From positions 19,301,501 to 19,365,500 of the forward strand of contig NC_135365.1 in assembly GCF_051622035.1 (NCBI RefSeq): 64,000 bases of DNA, in the 5' to 3' direction. Positions 36,096 through 49,456 of this stretch are shown in pieces (the stretch's first letter is position 1; every line of letters starts with the position of its first letter). Source of the DNA: Arctopsyche grandis. Taxonomy: Eukaryota > Arthropoda > Insecta > Trichoptera > Hydropsychidae. The notes beneath the pieces were generated by a model. That model made no database searches, was not told the origin of the DNA, and was given only the letters and a program-made list of their open reading frames with translations. The position numbers were made by a program, and so were the translations under genes.

Positions 36096-39000
36096 ATACA
36101 AAGCATAAACTTACACGCAGAGACTATTAATTATGTAAGTACATAATCTATTATTCACACATCATTCGTTTTCGCTCTTTTATATATAGTAAGATTGGGT
36201 AAAATTTTGTTTTTTCAGACTTAATTTAATAGGGGAAACGTAACAGGAGTTGATCAAGATATAGTTATTGTCCAGTTGAACTAAAACAAGATATATATTG
36301 TAAGAAAAGAACACATTGTTATTTGTTAGTGGTGAACAAGAGTACTACCAAGAGAGTTCTCAGTAATGTTATGAAATGGCCATTAACATTACATTGGTCA
36401 ACAACTATAACGTTTTCTTTAGTTGATTTTACCAAATTGTGTGTATTTTTATTCAAACTTTAATGACAAATATATTCACGAAACCTTGAAATAACAGCTT
36501 TTGAACTTTAACATTTTTTTCGTTAAATGTTAAAATTTACATACAGAGAAATGTTATAATAATTTAATCTAATAATATGTTAGAGTAAATATTCTATTTA
36601 AAATAAATGAATTTTTTTATTGTTTCATAAATAATGAAAGACATGTTTTTAATTCTTTAAGATGAATAATAATAATTTAAATGATAAATTATTAATCACA
36701 ATTTCAGGGTATTGTGCATATGTACCTATGTATGTATGTATATATATACACAGATACACAATACATACATAAAAATTTTGAGCAGAAACAGATCATGAAA
36801 TTTTAAATAAAATTTTAGTTGAATATTTACAAATTTATTTATTTTTTATAACATTTCTCTGATTATGTATGAGTATTGTATTGAATTAGTTTTTTTTATG
36901 TAATTACGTCTACATCTGCTGGTTTTGAAAAGTGTCGGTAACCCTTCATTAAAAATTAATAAACCGCATATTTAATAAACTTTCAAAATCACCGCAACGT
37001 GGAAACTTTCACATTATTAATAGTCAATATGTAAAAATTAGGTTCATATATCTTATAAAAATAAAACTACTAATCATCGATTAGACTCAGGTACATTTTA
37101 AAATCTAAACAACATTTAGTGCCAAATAAAATTCACTCATTTTTATGCCTTGCAATAAAATGCTTTAAATATTAAGTTTTAAATGTCAGAATACCGAGAA
37201 CCTTAAATTTTTAACAATCCAAAAAATATATGAATAAAAAATCCGTAATACACGAATATGTTTCCTACACAAAGGAATATAAATCTTTTATTTTTATTTT
37301 AAACATGTTTTCGGTTTAATAACACATCAGTTTTACTAAAAACATCTGATAACGGACATGATTATTAAATTATTTAACAATAATGATTAACTATTGACTA
37401 AGAGCTATTATTGCAAATTTCGACAGTATCCAGATGGTCTGTTTCAAATGTAATTAATAATATGCATCGTTGCGCATTTAACATATTGCACTTGTTATAT
37501 GACTATACATACATACATAATTGATAAACATTTCACATTCTGCCCAAAATCCACAAAAAGCTCGCACGAAAAAATAATACTATCAACGATTTATGATAAA
37601 AGGGATTTAAACAGATGCATGAGAAGGCGGTCACCTTACACGTCCACTCGGAGACCTCAGATGAGATCTAATATAACCCGTTCGATAGTCTACCAATTCC
37701 CGTCGTGCTCCGCAACCACCACTGTGACGACGCAACGACCACCTGTTATTTTTTAATAATGTATTTAAATACATTTTGAATTAATATTATAAATGTATTA
37801 TATATTTATATTACATTTTAATAAAATTAAATTCATATTTCGCAACGGTACAAATTGTCTCTCGCAAGCAAGACGTACAATATATAAGACAAAACTGATA
37901 AACATTCGATCAAAAGAGAAAAGAAAGCGTAATAATAACAAAAAAACACTCTTGACTTCAACTAGCACTTACTGTTTATGTAAAATGTTGTGTTAAACTA
38001 GCTTGGAAACGGGTCCTGTGTGGGTAGATGTATATCTCGGTGATGAAAGAATGCTGGCCTTATAACACCAGTCAGGTCCACGTCAATGATTTAAGGGGCA
38101 AAAAGATACTTATCAATGTGAGACACTAGCTTTAACTCCAGTAACAAACTGAAGACTAGAATCTACCACTAATGTTAATGGGAAAATGTAGCATTCACCT
38201 ATAGAAAGCTCATATTAAAATTGAACATCAACATGTTCTTATTATTGAACGTAGCTCTGCACAAAGGTTCCAAGCCAAGTGATTAATATTTTGACAACTG
38301 CAACTTCATGATTCTTTTTGCACAATGTAAAAAGTAAACTTGTAATAAAAAATTGCAAATTACTTAAAAAAAACGAGGTATTGAATTTTATAAGTTTATT
38401 ATATTGCATAAAAATTAACGAAATTACAGTTATAAAAATATTTTTCATGTGACTTGGATCCTTTATACAGAACTATATTCATTTCAAATTGATGACAAAT
38501 AATTAGATGGTCATGAAGATAGTTCAATTTCATTTTCCATACAATTAAATGAAAAAATATATTTTTTATCTATTGTAAAACAATAAGTGTCAGCAAAGTA
38601 GTTTTAGTACGTTCAAAATATAAATAGGAATATAAATAATAATTAATATAATTTCTTGTGGTCTTATTTTGATATACTTTGATCATACTTTGCTGCCATT
38701 CATCGTACAGCTTAAAGCTAAAATATCGGAAAAGGATTAGAAAGCGTAATAATGAAAAATTTTTGTTTCTAAAAGATTTTGGATTAAAATTTTGCAATAT
38801 CTAAATAATCACCATGCTGAAATAAATAAGATATACATACATATCTAAATACTGTTTTGCAAATATTTTAATATTTACATAAGGGTTATCTGAATGTTTA
38901 AAATAATGTTTCATTAATCGCTTGATATTCAAATGATCATAGAATATAATTAAAATTATATTTGAGTAATTTTTTTGACATCTTATTTAAATTTTATTTC

Positions 39001-39614
39001 ATAATTAAGATTAAGATTTAAATCTCACCTCGCACTGTGACTCAACATGATGATGTTTCTGGAACAATTATGATAATATGGTAATGTATAATAATGAAAA
39101 GCATTTTGGAATATTTAATTTTCAAATATAAATAAAAGTAATTCAAAAAATAAAGAAACATTATTCTAACGGGAATTTGATGATCTCTTTTTTAGTTCGA
39201 ATATTTTTACCCATATGTCATGAACTATTAACATGAATGATTTTTTCGAAAGTAAAATCCCTGAATTATGATCGTTTGTATGAAATAAAAGGAGAATACT
39301 TATCTAATCACAAAATACAGTCATCCAATGAATATAAACTATGTATAATGTATATACTGACCGCTAAAATAGCTGAAACTTTCGGCAAAAATTCGAGAAT
39401 TTTTCTAAAATACCACTGTGCATAAAAATATTTCACACCATAAGCAAAAATTCACAAAGATACTGCTAATTTTAATATTGTCATACCACGCAGATACTAC
39501 ACAAACAAAAGGAGAGAAATTAAATGAAAAAAGGTGATCGTCATTTCAATCGAAAAAGGTGAAGACGGCATAATCTAACAAACACTATCAAATCAGAGTG
39601 TTTTCATTTCGTTT
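36096..39614. other. Gene-free AT-rich spacer
   Basis: Homopolymer and TATG/ATAC microsatellite tracts only (for example 36720-36765). A somewhat less AT-rich patch at 37600-37750 has no coding signature. The right end likely includes the 3' UTR of the SLC35F-like gene on the minus strand. Confidence 0.5.
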
Positions 39615-42600
39615 TTAATGTAATGAAAGGAAACAAAACCTTAAAAGTCTTGTAATATAATCGGGCCAATTGTCCGGAAACATAACGAGAAAGAAGCCCA
39701 CTGCGATCAGTATCATTCCCGCTAACTTCATTCCAGCAAAATGAGCTCCATAAAGCACCACATCTAGAGCTAAAATCAATATTGAATTAATTTTAATAAC
39801 ATCTTAATGACATTTTAATTATTTTTAGTGAATATTACCGGCTGAAACAGGAACGGCAGTTATTAATCCCAGGGTTATAAAGAGTTCGTATGTTACCGCT
39901 TTCCCAAAATGACTCAATAGATTGAAAGCTATGAAAGAACAATATTACAGTATAAAACATACAACTTAAATCTTTACATTGTATTTTAATCAATTATTAT
40001 TTTTATAGCACTGAAATACTCACCTAAAAACATACCACTCGCCGCAAGTAAAATAGGCCACGACAGTCTTTCCCACGACAAAGTCTCTACACCAGTCAAA
40101 TAAAGAGTGAGACACAACGGCCACATTAACGAAGCATTTATTATCCCCATCATGGAGAAGAACAACGACACTTGTCCATATGTAGCATCACCGATGACTT
40201 TTCGAAATAAAACCTATGAAAATAATTATAATTAACACTGCAGAAATTTAAAGATATGTTAAAACAAATTAAATAATGTTTATACTTTATATACAGCATA
40301 ACCAGCGGCAGCTGATGCTGCTAATACGACTCCTCCTAAGGTAGGACTGCTGGTAATTCCGTCCATATATGCTAATAGTGCTATTCCTGTATCGCACAAT
40401 ATCACAGCTACAATCTAAAACATTTTCAAAGCTAACTAATACTTGAAAATAATATTTATGTATTATTAATGTAGGTGGAATTTCTCCAGATAGAATTGAT
40501 CTGGAAAACCATTTCAAAATCTTACCCGCACTCCGACAAACTGTTCGTGCAATATGACCCACGACAGCAAATATACGCAAGATACGTTTGTAGCAAACAG
40601 TGCCATTGCATCTGTCGCTAAAAGTATTCTCAATGAATGAAGATACATATACGTTGTGGCAACCCACAGTAAACAAAACAGACTGCATCGTGTGAGGAAA
40701 CGTGCTGAAAAAACGTATGAATAGTGTAATAATTTGTTTCATTATAAATGCAAAGAAAAATGGTAAGCGGAGACATTTACCAGCTGTGAATCCCTTCTCT
40801 CGAAAATTTCTAAGACTCTCCGATATAATTTCATTCGGAGAATCGCATTTGTTTCTGATCATCCGTCCAATAATGTATATTGGAAAAAATAGTATACTAA
40901 AGTTTGTGCAAAACCAAGTCGTAAAGAAGGGTGCATTATACGGACTCTGCAAAGAACAAGATGATACAATTTTAGATGTGATTTCGTTTTAAAATGAGTC
41001 AACATTGATAAAGTAAAGACTTACATAATGCAACGTATGTATATTGCTATTGTATACGGATTGGTTCTTTTCGGTGATTCCCAAACTTCGCGATGTAATT
41101 AAGCGTAAATATAAGTATTTGATACAATGTGTAGAGCCAACCCACGATGCTGTTAATAATACTGTTACACAAATACCAAAATACATCTGGAAAATAAATG
41201 ATTGTTATGTAAATCAGTGTTAGTACTTCAGGGTCGTTTCATAACAACTTTTATACGTGGACAAATACATATATTGGCTCTATGTATGTAGTAGCGCCAT
41301 TGCAGATCAATAAAATAGGTCAACTAGAAGGTCTTGAACCCATTTTAAATTTTCCAGGAATATATTTAATTTTATAAAAAATGTTATTTTGTACTACTAT
41401 ATAGAATTTCATTATATTAGTTGAATGATATTACTATTTAAATATATTCAAAGTAAAGGTTTTTTTTAGCAACAATTATTCATGTATAGTTTTTGATATG
41501 TATGTGAATAATTTTTTTTAGAATTAGTAGGACATGGTTTTATTGAAAAACTGTCCATTAATTTTACTTTATCTGTTGAAAAAACAAAAACAATTTATTT
41601 TATTTCCTTATGTCTATTGACGAAATTCTCAAAGTAAATTAATTTTTCAAACTAAAAAGCGTCCAATTTTCTATTGAAAACATTTTGTATGTAATTTTAA
41701 TGAATCAAATAGTAGTATTAATCTATGTAAATTTCTAAATGAAAAAGAAAAGAAATAAGCCTTTTAAAAAAATCTTCTTATTTTTTATTTAATTTATACT
41801 ACTAGGTACATATGTATATATGTACATATGAATATATAATGTAAATGGAAGCCAGAAGAATATTCTATAAGGAAAAATATCTTTTATTCTTGTTTACTGA
41901 ATTCACTGAATTTAAATAACTCATTTTTAATTTATAAATAACATTTCAGTTTCCATATAGTAAAAAACAAAATCAAGGACTTTCAATCTGCATCGTCAAG
42001 GACATTCAAATAATTAAGCACTATTGAGCAATTTAAGCAAAAAACATAATTTTCCAGTACATATGTAAGCTGTGTAGACGACAATGTTTATACAAAAAAT
42101 AAATTTAAAACCTTCAGAAAAAGATCATGAGGTTAATTGAAAATGTAATCACATGTACCTTTTGAGCCAATTCTGAACAGCACGATTTCCTACACAATTG
42201 AAATTGATGCACGATGCCACCGTTTGACCCGTGTGGCTCAGGAATATCCGTCTGACAATCACTAGCATCATGCTGACTACTAGCCACTGGAAATAATAAA
42301 CAAATGTAAATATGTACAACAAAATGTAAACACATTTCGGACATATAAATAAATAGTACTTCAAGCTTGAATAGAATTGTTCAGTAATGCTTGTGGGGAA
42401 TTTTCCTCAAATTTCCACTTGACTATTGCCAATGATATGGAAATATTGAAGTTCCGCGCCTGAGCCAATGATGTAATATTCGAGTGGCGGGCGAGATATT
42501 GAATGCGGATGGGGGAAAATTGCGCATTTTCCGGGATGAGAGGGTGGGTGAGGTGGAGGAGGAGGTATGTGTTGTGTACCGGAGTCAGCGTGGTGAATCT

Positions 42601-42715
42601 GCGCGATGTTGGCGAAGGGTCCATTGTGCCTGGCGTCTGCGTCGCTCACCACCACGGAGGGGGCGCGCGCCCTCCTCGGGTTGAAGATGGCTGACACCTC
42701 GGGCTCCCGAGACAT
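39615..42715 (-). CDS. SLC35F3/F4-like solute carrier, complete, 9 exons
   Basis: Exons on the minus strand: 42580-42715, 42159-42286, 41025-41186, 40781-40946, 40526-40704, 40286-40414, 40024-40213, 39839-39928 and 39615-39769. The total of 1335 nt gives 444 residues in frame. The N-terminus is hydrophilic (MSREPEVSAIFNPRRARAP, then CRKSCCSELAQK) and about ten membrane segments follow. Recognisable SLC35F motifs are NAPFFTTWFCTNFSILFFP, LWVATTYMYLHSLRIL, ATDAMALFATNVSCVYLLSW, IALLAYMDG and AAGYAVYKVLFRKVIGDA. Human SLC35F3 was proposed as a thiamine transporter; F4 has no settled substrate, so transport specificity here is open. The first exon lies in a GC-rich patch likely to be the promoter. 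The ATG at 42715 is the only methionine before the upstream stop in that frame. The exon 1 donor (TCCG/gtacac) was chosen because it gives the right phase and is the least certain junction. Confidence 0.9.
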
Positions 42716-42835
42716 GCCGCGCCCCGGAGCCCCAGACCCCGACCCCCGACCCCCTAGCCCCGACCTGTTAGCCCCAACCCCCGCACCACTGCTGCCAAAC
42801 GACGCACACTCCCGCTTTTCACGACCCCTCTAGTC
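42480..42835 (-). promoter_or_regulatory. GC-rich promoter/first-exon region of the SLC35F-like gene
   Basis: About 350 bp is markedly GC-rich and CpG-containing in an AT-rich setting, spanning exon 1 and sequence upstream of it. Open frames on the plus strand here are antisense products of base composition. Confidence 0.6.
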
Positions 42836-43078
42836 GTTGTGGAAAACGTATACAGGCATTTTTTGTTAATAAGCAGGGTGTCTCATTTTAACGTTTTCAA
42901 TATATTTTCCGGGAAAATTGTCGGAATTTGCAACGATCATTTATAATGTTTAGTGTGACGACTTTTCCAGACGTTGCTTTTGAAGATGTTTCTACAATAA
43001 AAAAATTTCTCTTTGTGATATTATTTTAGCAAAAATGTACACATTAAAAAAAAGGGTTAAATAATTTTTATTTCGTAC

Positions 43079-43485
43079 TAGCTGAACCCGGCATGCGTTG
43101 CAATGCCACAATACCGCATGCAATTCCCGTTCCCGTTCCCTTACCGTTCCCATTCCCGTTTCCGTTCTCGTTCCCGTTCCCATGTGTCGGAAAAACGCAG
43201 GTAGCGAACACATTTGAAATAATTCAATTGTTTGTTTATTTTACCTAACAACGCAGGTCGCGACACGAAAACATTTGAAATTATTGCGTTGCAATAACAC
43301 TCATTCCCGTTTTTCCCGTTTCCGTTCCCGTTTTTTCCCGATTTTTTTTTCACAGTAATCTTCCCGGACATGCATACAACAAATCCTGAAAGTTCCATCG
43401 TAATCGGCTGAGTGGCTTGGGAGCTTATTCGAGAAACACACACACACACACAGAAATCAATAATTTTTATATATATAGATTAAAA
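43079..43485. repeat. Interspersed repeat with TTCCCG hexamer array
   Basis: Starts TAGCTGAACCCGGCATGCGT, contains two clusters of variable TTCCCG/TTTCCG hexamers (43125-43180 and 43300-43345), and ends gggagcttattcgagaaac, (CA)n and tatatatatagatta. The layout recalls a common insect retroposon-like repeat; the class was not determined. Confidence 0.6.
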
Positions 43486-43529
43486 TATAAACGATCTGAT
43501 TTGATTCGTTTTTTATGTACAAATATACA

Positions 43530-44455
43530 TATGTTACAGTCCAAATGTTCGCTCAGGTTCGTTCACAGAGAAATTTAATATTAATAGAAGTGGCTTTAGG
43601 TGTTCTTTTGTTGTCAAGTGACATTCTGTCCACGGACAGATCTAAATAATTTTAGCATCAGTCGTATTTGACGGTTGGTGCTCGATGTATGTCCGATAAA
43701 AACTTCTATGTTTGTTTATATTACTCGCAAGATGGGCAAGCATCGGTAAAAATTGTACAATACATTCAAAAACACACAATAAACAACATGGGATATATTT
43801 TTATAAGTAAATTGATCCGATTGTATTCCGTGCGATGTAGCGTATTTATAGAGACGTACCGCGTAAAATTGACAACAATTATTTATTCGTAAGGGCCCCT
43901 CTATTCTTATTACATCTCTCTGTTCGTTCATGAATATACTAATTTGTTCATGAACATACTAGTTCGTTCATGAACATACTAGTTCGTTCATGAACATACT
44001 AGTTCGTTCATGAACATACTAGTTCGTTCATGAACATACTAGTTCGTTCATGAACATACTAGTTCGTTCATGAACATACTAGTTCGTTCATACACGAGCT
44101 GTAGTTTAAGGGCCAAAAGTCAAAAGCTATCTTCAAATAGATTCCTATCAAATATCGCATGAAAATTTTAGCTGTCAAAAATTTAAATAGGAAAGTACTT
44201 AAAATGGGAAATCCTGTGGAAACCACATTGCAACGTTGCTATAATTACCATTTCCGTTGATTTTAAAACATTTCAACCCAGGGTACGTATACGTATGTAG
44301 GAGACGGAATGGAATAAGTGCATGAACAAACTAGTTGGTTTATCAATTAGTTATTTTGTGTACAGCATAACTGACCAGATTGGTTCGTGTATGATCAAAC
44401 TAGTATGTTCATGAAAAAACGAGATATATATTTGGACTATTACATATATTTACAT
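43530..44455. mobile_element. Possible TIR element built around a 20-bp satellite
   Basis: ACAGTCCAAAT near 43536 and ATTTGGACTAT near 44431 are inverted, with further weak similarity outside them (AAATATA.TGTAA). Between them lie the 20-bp satellite and diverged copies of its unit near 44320-44420. No clear target duplication was found. Confidence 0.4.
43922..44095. repeat. 20-bp tandem satellite, eight units plus part
   Basis: The unit GTTCGTTCATGAACATACTA repeats with exact 20-bp spacing; the first two units carry changes and the last is partial. The unit contains the palindrome GTTCATGAAC. Confidence 0.97.
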
Positions 44456-44867
44456 ATGAATCCGTCCTTATCTTATAAGGAATTAGGAAAGACGGGTTTT
44501 TTACAGATGGACTTCGGTTAATATTTACATTTGTAAATATCGACCGTATACTATCCGCAAACTTTAATCAACGCTTTCAGTTATTACATTATTGGCAAAC
44601 ATACGACATACGGAGTCCGACTGGGGAAGTGATTTCCCATCTGACAGCTTTATGATATCCAGATGGCACTTTTTAAATATTTGGCTATTCTATTATTATT
44701 ACCTACATATCATACATATTTTATTATACATTCTCCGGCGTCTTTGTAAATACATTTGGAGTCATTAAACAAATACATAAGTAAAATATTTTTGGATATC
44801 TTCGGATGTGACTAACCCATGACATTATTTATGTACAAGAAGTATAAAAAACCGATACTGATGCACA

Positions 44868-45836
44868 TATGTACATACACATTCACACGTGCCGGCTATG
44901 TGAACATTTTCGATACTGGTTTGAGCGCTAATTCACACAAGACAAATTTCTACTTTGTTCAAAAATTTTTTTGAATGAATTTTATAAGTATTAAATATCT
45001 AGAAGATAGAAATAATGTAAAAGGTCAAAATAAAATAATGAAACATTGTTTTAAAATTACTACTTTTGGTTTACGAATTCGAACTAAAACCTTATCAAAA
45101 CTAAGTTAATACATAAAGAATACAAATATAAGTTTTCAGATCGATAGGATAGTGTGGAAAATATCGCGTGGTTATAGCATTTTTGACTTTTCTAAGAAAA
45201 AAACCCTATTAAATTTTATATTTTTTTTATTTACATAAATTGATACATAGATTATACTGGAATTTTTCGTGATATATTTAAAGGAGCGGAAAAAGTGGTG
45301 GAAGAAAAATCGAAATAGAGTAAACTGCCACTTCTTTATGCATTTTATGCATTACTTGGTATTAAACTTAAACTTTTAGATAAAAAATTTCAGTTCAATA
45401 CACTGAAAGGTTTCGGTGAAAACCCCAAAAAACTTCGACTCTCTAAAGAAAAAGTACTACTTCCGGCTGTGTTAAAAATATAATGTATGAAATTTATCGT
45501 TCCTATTCCATACAAAATTTTTTCAGTCGGATCTGTTGAACAGCTTAGGAAATAAATGAATCTAAAAACTTAAAAAAAAAGAGGACACCTATGTATAAGG
45601 AAAGGTACCACTTCCAGTAAGCATAAAATTTCGATAAGCATTTCAGTAACCGATACTATGCAAGTTTCAGTTCGATAGGACTAACGGTGTCCAAAAATCT
45701 CCAAAATACACAGAGACACAAACATATTCTTTCTAAACCATGATTAGTGATCGATTTTGAGTTCGAATCAGTCAAATCTCGAGCTAGAATTTTCGCATGA
45801 TAACAAAACTTCTTCTATTGTTACTACGTATGTATC
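44868..45836 (+). repeat. ACTTCCGG repeat family, copy 1
   Basis: Starts near cattcacacgtgccggctat and ends cttctattgttactacgta. It shares order and content with the copy at 54650-56037, including ttttgacttttctaagaa, gatacatagattat, tcagttcaataca and gagttcgaatcagtcaaa. No coding capacity is seen. Confidence 0.8.
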
Positions 45837-47345
45837 ATACATATGTACGTAATTAAATAAAGTAAAAATGATTAGAATTGTCGTTTACTGGAAATACTTC
45901 TAATATTAAAGAACCACCGTTTAAAATCGGATAAAAAAATAATGCCTTTTTGCGTTTGTCATACAACTATTTATGTATGACAAACGTATTGAAATAGATG
46001 CACATATAAATGTGTTTATATGTATGTATTATGCATAATAATTTGAATGAAATAACCCCTGAACTCGAAAATTTAATCAGATCTTAACCTTGACCTAACG
46101 GATATTCTCGCCAGAACAGTGTTTTCAACACATTGTTCAAAGATAGTTATCAATTGCCAAATTTTCTCACAGACATGTACATACATATGCATCCACCTTT
46201 TCACACACAATCGTATCCAACAATTGCGAAACATAAAGAAGACTATTTTTACAATTTTATCAGGTCACAATTCTTTCAGCATCACTCTACTGTTAGATTC
46301 ATAATCTACATTTTTTGCGATCAAAACAAGCTTTTCTCGAAATTCGTCACAATATAATACAACACATATGGAGAAAGTCACATGTTGCCTACGCCGAATT
46401 TTTTTCATATGTTTTTCGGCACAACCAGCCACTGCAATGCAAATACCCAACACACACTTTATATGTTGACCAATGTTTGCCATATTGCGCGTAAACTTGT
46501 GCGATACACGTGTTGGTTCAATTTCGAACAAGCCCAAGCTCCCAAAATATCAAGTCGAGTATAATTTCTCCGAAGACAACGACTTAAATTAATCGATTGT
46601 CGAAACCAGTGAAAATTTCATTAGCCACTAACCTAAAGTGTAGTTGCAATTAGAATGGTGACGCAACCCATGACGTTTTGCTCACTCGGTTACAATTGTA
46701 GGATGTTCTGAACCAGTCATAATTCTATTAGGCCGGTCATGTTTAGGGACTGTCAGACTAATTGTGCTTTGTTTTGCCACGTCTTGAGCCCATAGCTCTT
46801 GTGTGAGAAATGGCGTATTTATTTTGATATGCACGTCTTGACCTTTCGAGCTGAAAGTACACAGTTGAGATGAAAGGTCGGACGTCGGTGGAAAAACTGA
46901 AGATATGCGATTTGCTTCGGTCTAACGAAACTTTTTCGATATGGTGTTCAAATGTCGCCAATAATGGTAATGTCGACCTACATATAGAGAGTACGTCGCA
47001 CCGACACGATAGGATAATACTTCGGACCCGCATGTATTAAATTATATATGTACATAACGTATGATACGATTGTGTTAGTTGAAACGATATTGACTGATTG
47101 TACCAATGCGATGGGTGAACTTCCGTGACCACGGTTTTGGTGTGTTGGGATGGTTAAGATGGTAATGTGGTTTAGTCTCATTGAAAAAACATATTTTTTA
47201 TATAGCTTGGTATTAAGAAATTTCATTTCAATAAACCAAAAGGTTCCTGAGAAAATGTTAAACGGGTTGTCAGTAACAAAAATAATAAATTTGAAAAAAA
47301 TAAATACCGACCCTAACAACCTAATCTTAAATGAATAGGGACAAC
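45837..47345. other. Gene-free spacer
   Basis: A short inverted pair TTTGTCATAC/GTATGACAAA is at 45954-45985. The rest is unique-looking AT-rich sequence; a somewhat less AT-rich part at 46740-47000 shows no convincing frame. Confidence 0.45.
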
Positions 47346-47372
47346 CCTAACTTAACCTAACCTAACCTAACC
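47346..47372. repeat. Short interstitial TTAGG-type repeat
   Basis: The segment reads cctaacttaacctaacctaacctaaccc in overlapping pieces, giving about four CCTAA units, the complement of the insect telomeric TTAGG. It is too short and too internal to be a telomere. Confidence 0.75.
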
Positions 47373-47498
47373 CTTAAATAAATAAGTGTTGGCTGCTAAG
47401 ATATTACTATGTATTTCGATGGATATTACGATGTGTGGACCATGAGGAGAGTGGGAATGGATAGGAGCGGGGCGATGCGATATCACCCAACCATGCGT

Positions 47499-47768
47499 GT
47501 GCATTCGCACGGCACATTTCAGGTATTATTTCCTAACGCATGCGCGCTTTATGTGTTCATACGTTGTTTATTTTGTACTTGGTTATGTACAGTGTGGTTT
47601 TTTTTATTAGAATAGTGATGTGCGGTTGTTCTTGTGCGATATTCATGAACAACCGTCTCGTTCTCTGATGAAAGGGTCTCTCAGACTGTATTCATTGGGG
47701 GGGAGTGGTGGCCTCATGTTGAGGGCTTTAAGGGTCAAATTCCTTGACCTTTAAAGTGGGCTTAGATC
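47499..47768 (-). mobile_element. Retroposon fragment, copy related to 59332-59607
   Basis: Bases from gtgcattcgcacggcacat to cctttaaagtgggcttag match the second copy almost throughout, including the poly-G tract. The orientation is inferred from the second copy. Confidence 0.7.
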
Positions 47769-48009
47769 TCCCAACTGTCAAAAATTATAATTTCACTGAT
47801 AGGTGCCAGTGAAAATGTAACCGGTTATGATTTCACTGAAACGGCAAATTTTATTTTTGTTATCGGCAACCCGTTTGATTCTGTCGTGCGAGCTATTTTA
47901 GAGTGTCGTGCGTAGATTCTGTCGTGCGAGCTATTTAGTGTTAATTTGACATTAAATGTCGTTTTGACATTTGTCGTGTAATTAATTTAACAGCCATGCC
48001 AAAAATGTT
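47769..48009. other. Unclassified spacer with a 24-bp direct repeat
   Basis: The word GATTCTGTCGTGCGAGCTAT occurs at about 47877 and 47918. No gene is visible. Confidence 0.5.
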
Positions 48010-48362
48010 TTCTCTAAAGTTTATAATTTATATTCCATGTAAAAAAAATTCAGTCTGATTCAGTTTGGGTGATTATTAGATTCAAAAACTTAAAAAAAAA
48101 GAGGATACCTTTAAGGGTAGTTACCATTTCCGGTTAACTTAAAAAATTACATAGTATCGATAAGAATTTCAATAACCGATACTAAGTTTCAGTTCGATAG
48201 GACTAACTGTGTTCAAAAGATCCAAAAAATTCACTGACACATATTTTTTCTAGATTATAAAAAGTGATCAAGTCTGAGTCCGAATCAGTCAAAATCTCGA
48301 GTTCGAATTTTCACATGATCACAAAACTTCATCTATTGTTACTACGTACATATGTATGTATG
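48010..48362 (+). repeat. ACTTCCGG repeat family, copy 2 (3' part)
   Basis: Begins in the part reading tttataatttatattccatg and ends tcatctattgttactacgta. It is the same 3' third as copies 1 and 3. Confidence 0.8.
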
Positions 48363-48959
48363 TAGATAAAGTAAAAATCGTTCTATGAGGAAATATTTTG
48401 GACTCAAAATTGTTTTGTGGAAAATTAGCCGAAGGTAAAGTACATGGTAATTTGAATTCAGGTGCCGTCTCCACACATGATTAGTCTATCTAGAATACAT
48501 ATGTACTTAGATGCACTAATTGGTTGAATTTTTAGACTGGAAGTCCACACAATGAGATGAAAATCTTTGTATTTTGCTTAGTACTTAAAAAACCAAATAT
48601 TTGTATGCATGCCTACAGCATACATATATGTAACACGTAAGAAATACTATTACCATATTTCTAATAGATATAATAAAAAAATAATGTTAACTAAAGAAAA
48701 GTCATAGCAGGAGGAAATGTTTTCCAAAGGGGTGAGAAAATGTATTTATATAATTATTGAATTTACAGGTTCTAAGATCAATGATGGGGTTTTTGCCCGG
48801 GTCGACCCGGGACAGAAATTTCCGGCAATTCGCGGAATATTCGAATTTCCGTTTCCCGGAAATTCTTATCTCCATCTCGGGAAAAACATTTCACTGAAAA
48901 CGTTCTTTATTTGTTACAATAAAGGAGAATGTATGTATATCCTACGATGACACAACTAT

Positions 48960-49329
48960 GAAGCGAGTGTATCCTTTTTGTATAAACGATTCAATAATGG
49001 AAGAAACTCTTTTAGATTCTAATGAGGGTGATACAATTGTGTGGTTGACGATGAATGGAGAATTAAATAAGGAGTTATCAAAGACAAAACTACAAAATAA
49101 CGTAAATAAAAAAAGCATCGACTTTAAAGATATGAAAATATACACACATATGTACATATGTATGTACTTGCTGACAGGAAAAATAAAAGATAATTCAAAA
49201 AAATTGTTTTCCTTTATAGCTACAAAACCAATTTCGACCGAAACCGAAAAAGTTTTTTCAATTGATGGAAATATTTGTGCCAAAGGTAGGCTTTCGGATT
49301 CTCATACAAATATTTTAGTATTTTTTTAA
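48960..49329 (+). pseudogene. hAT transposase relic (C-terminal dimerisation domain)
   Basis: The frame ends ATKPISTETEKVFSIDGNIC then AKGRLSDSHTNILVFF, matching the hAT C-terminal pattern (S-x-x-x-E-x-x-F-S-x-x-G-N-I, R-L-S, N-x-x-x-L-V-F). Upstream bases 48790-48890 hold CCCGGG-rich sequence resembling the ends of the element at 25866-26970, and 51015-51090 has a similar GC patch. Element limits were not established. Confidence 0.75.
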
Positions 49330-49456
49330 ATATAATGGCACAGATACATTATAAAAATAATATTGGTGCGTAGGGGTGGGCTTTACAGCATTTATTCAAC
49401 GACTCGGGAGATACACACGAAATCACCGCTCGCCCCAATATAATCTGATCTATTGT

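Noticed and set aside
37499-37756. 85-codon plus-strand frame rich in Thr/Arg
   Set aside because: No domain, splice context or neighbouring coding sequence supports it.
42484-42833. Plus-strand frames over the SLC35F-like first exon
   Set aside because: Antisense to a well-supported exon, Pro-rich and without recognisable domains.
43922-44095. Regular direct repeats resembling a CRISPR array
   Set aside because: The units are contiguous with no spacers, and the DNA is from an insect nuclear genome.
48960-49329. Functional host gene
   Set aside because: Only the hAT C-terminal motif is present and it is embedded in transposon debris.
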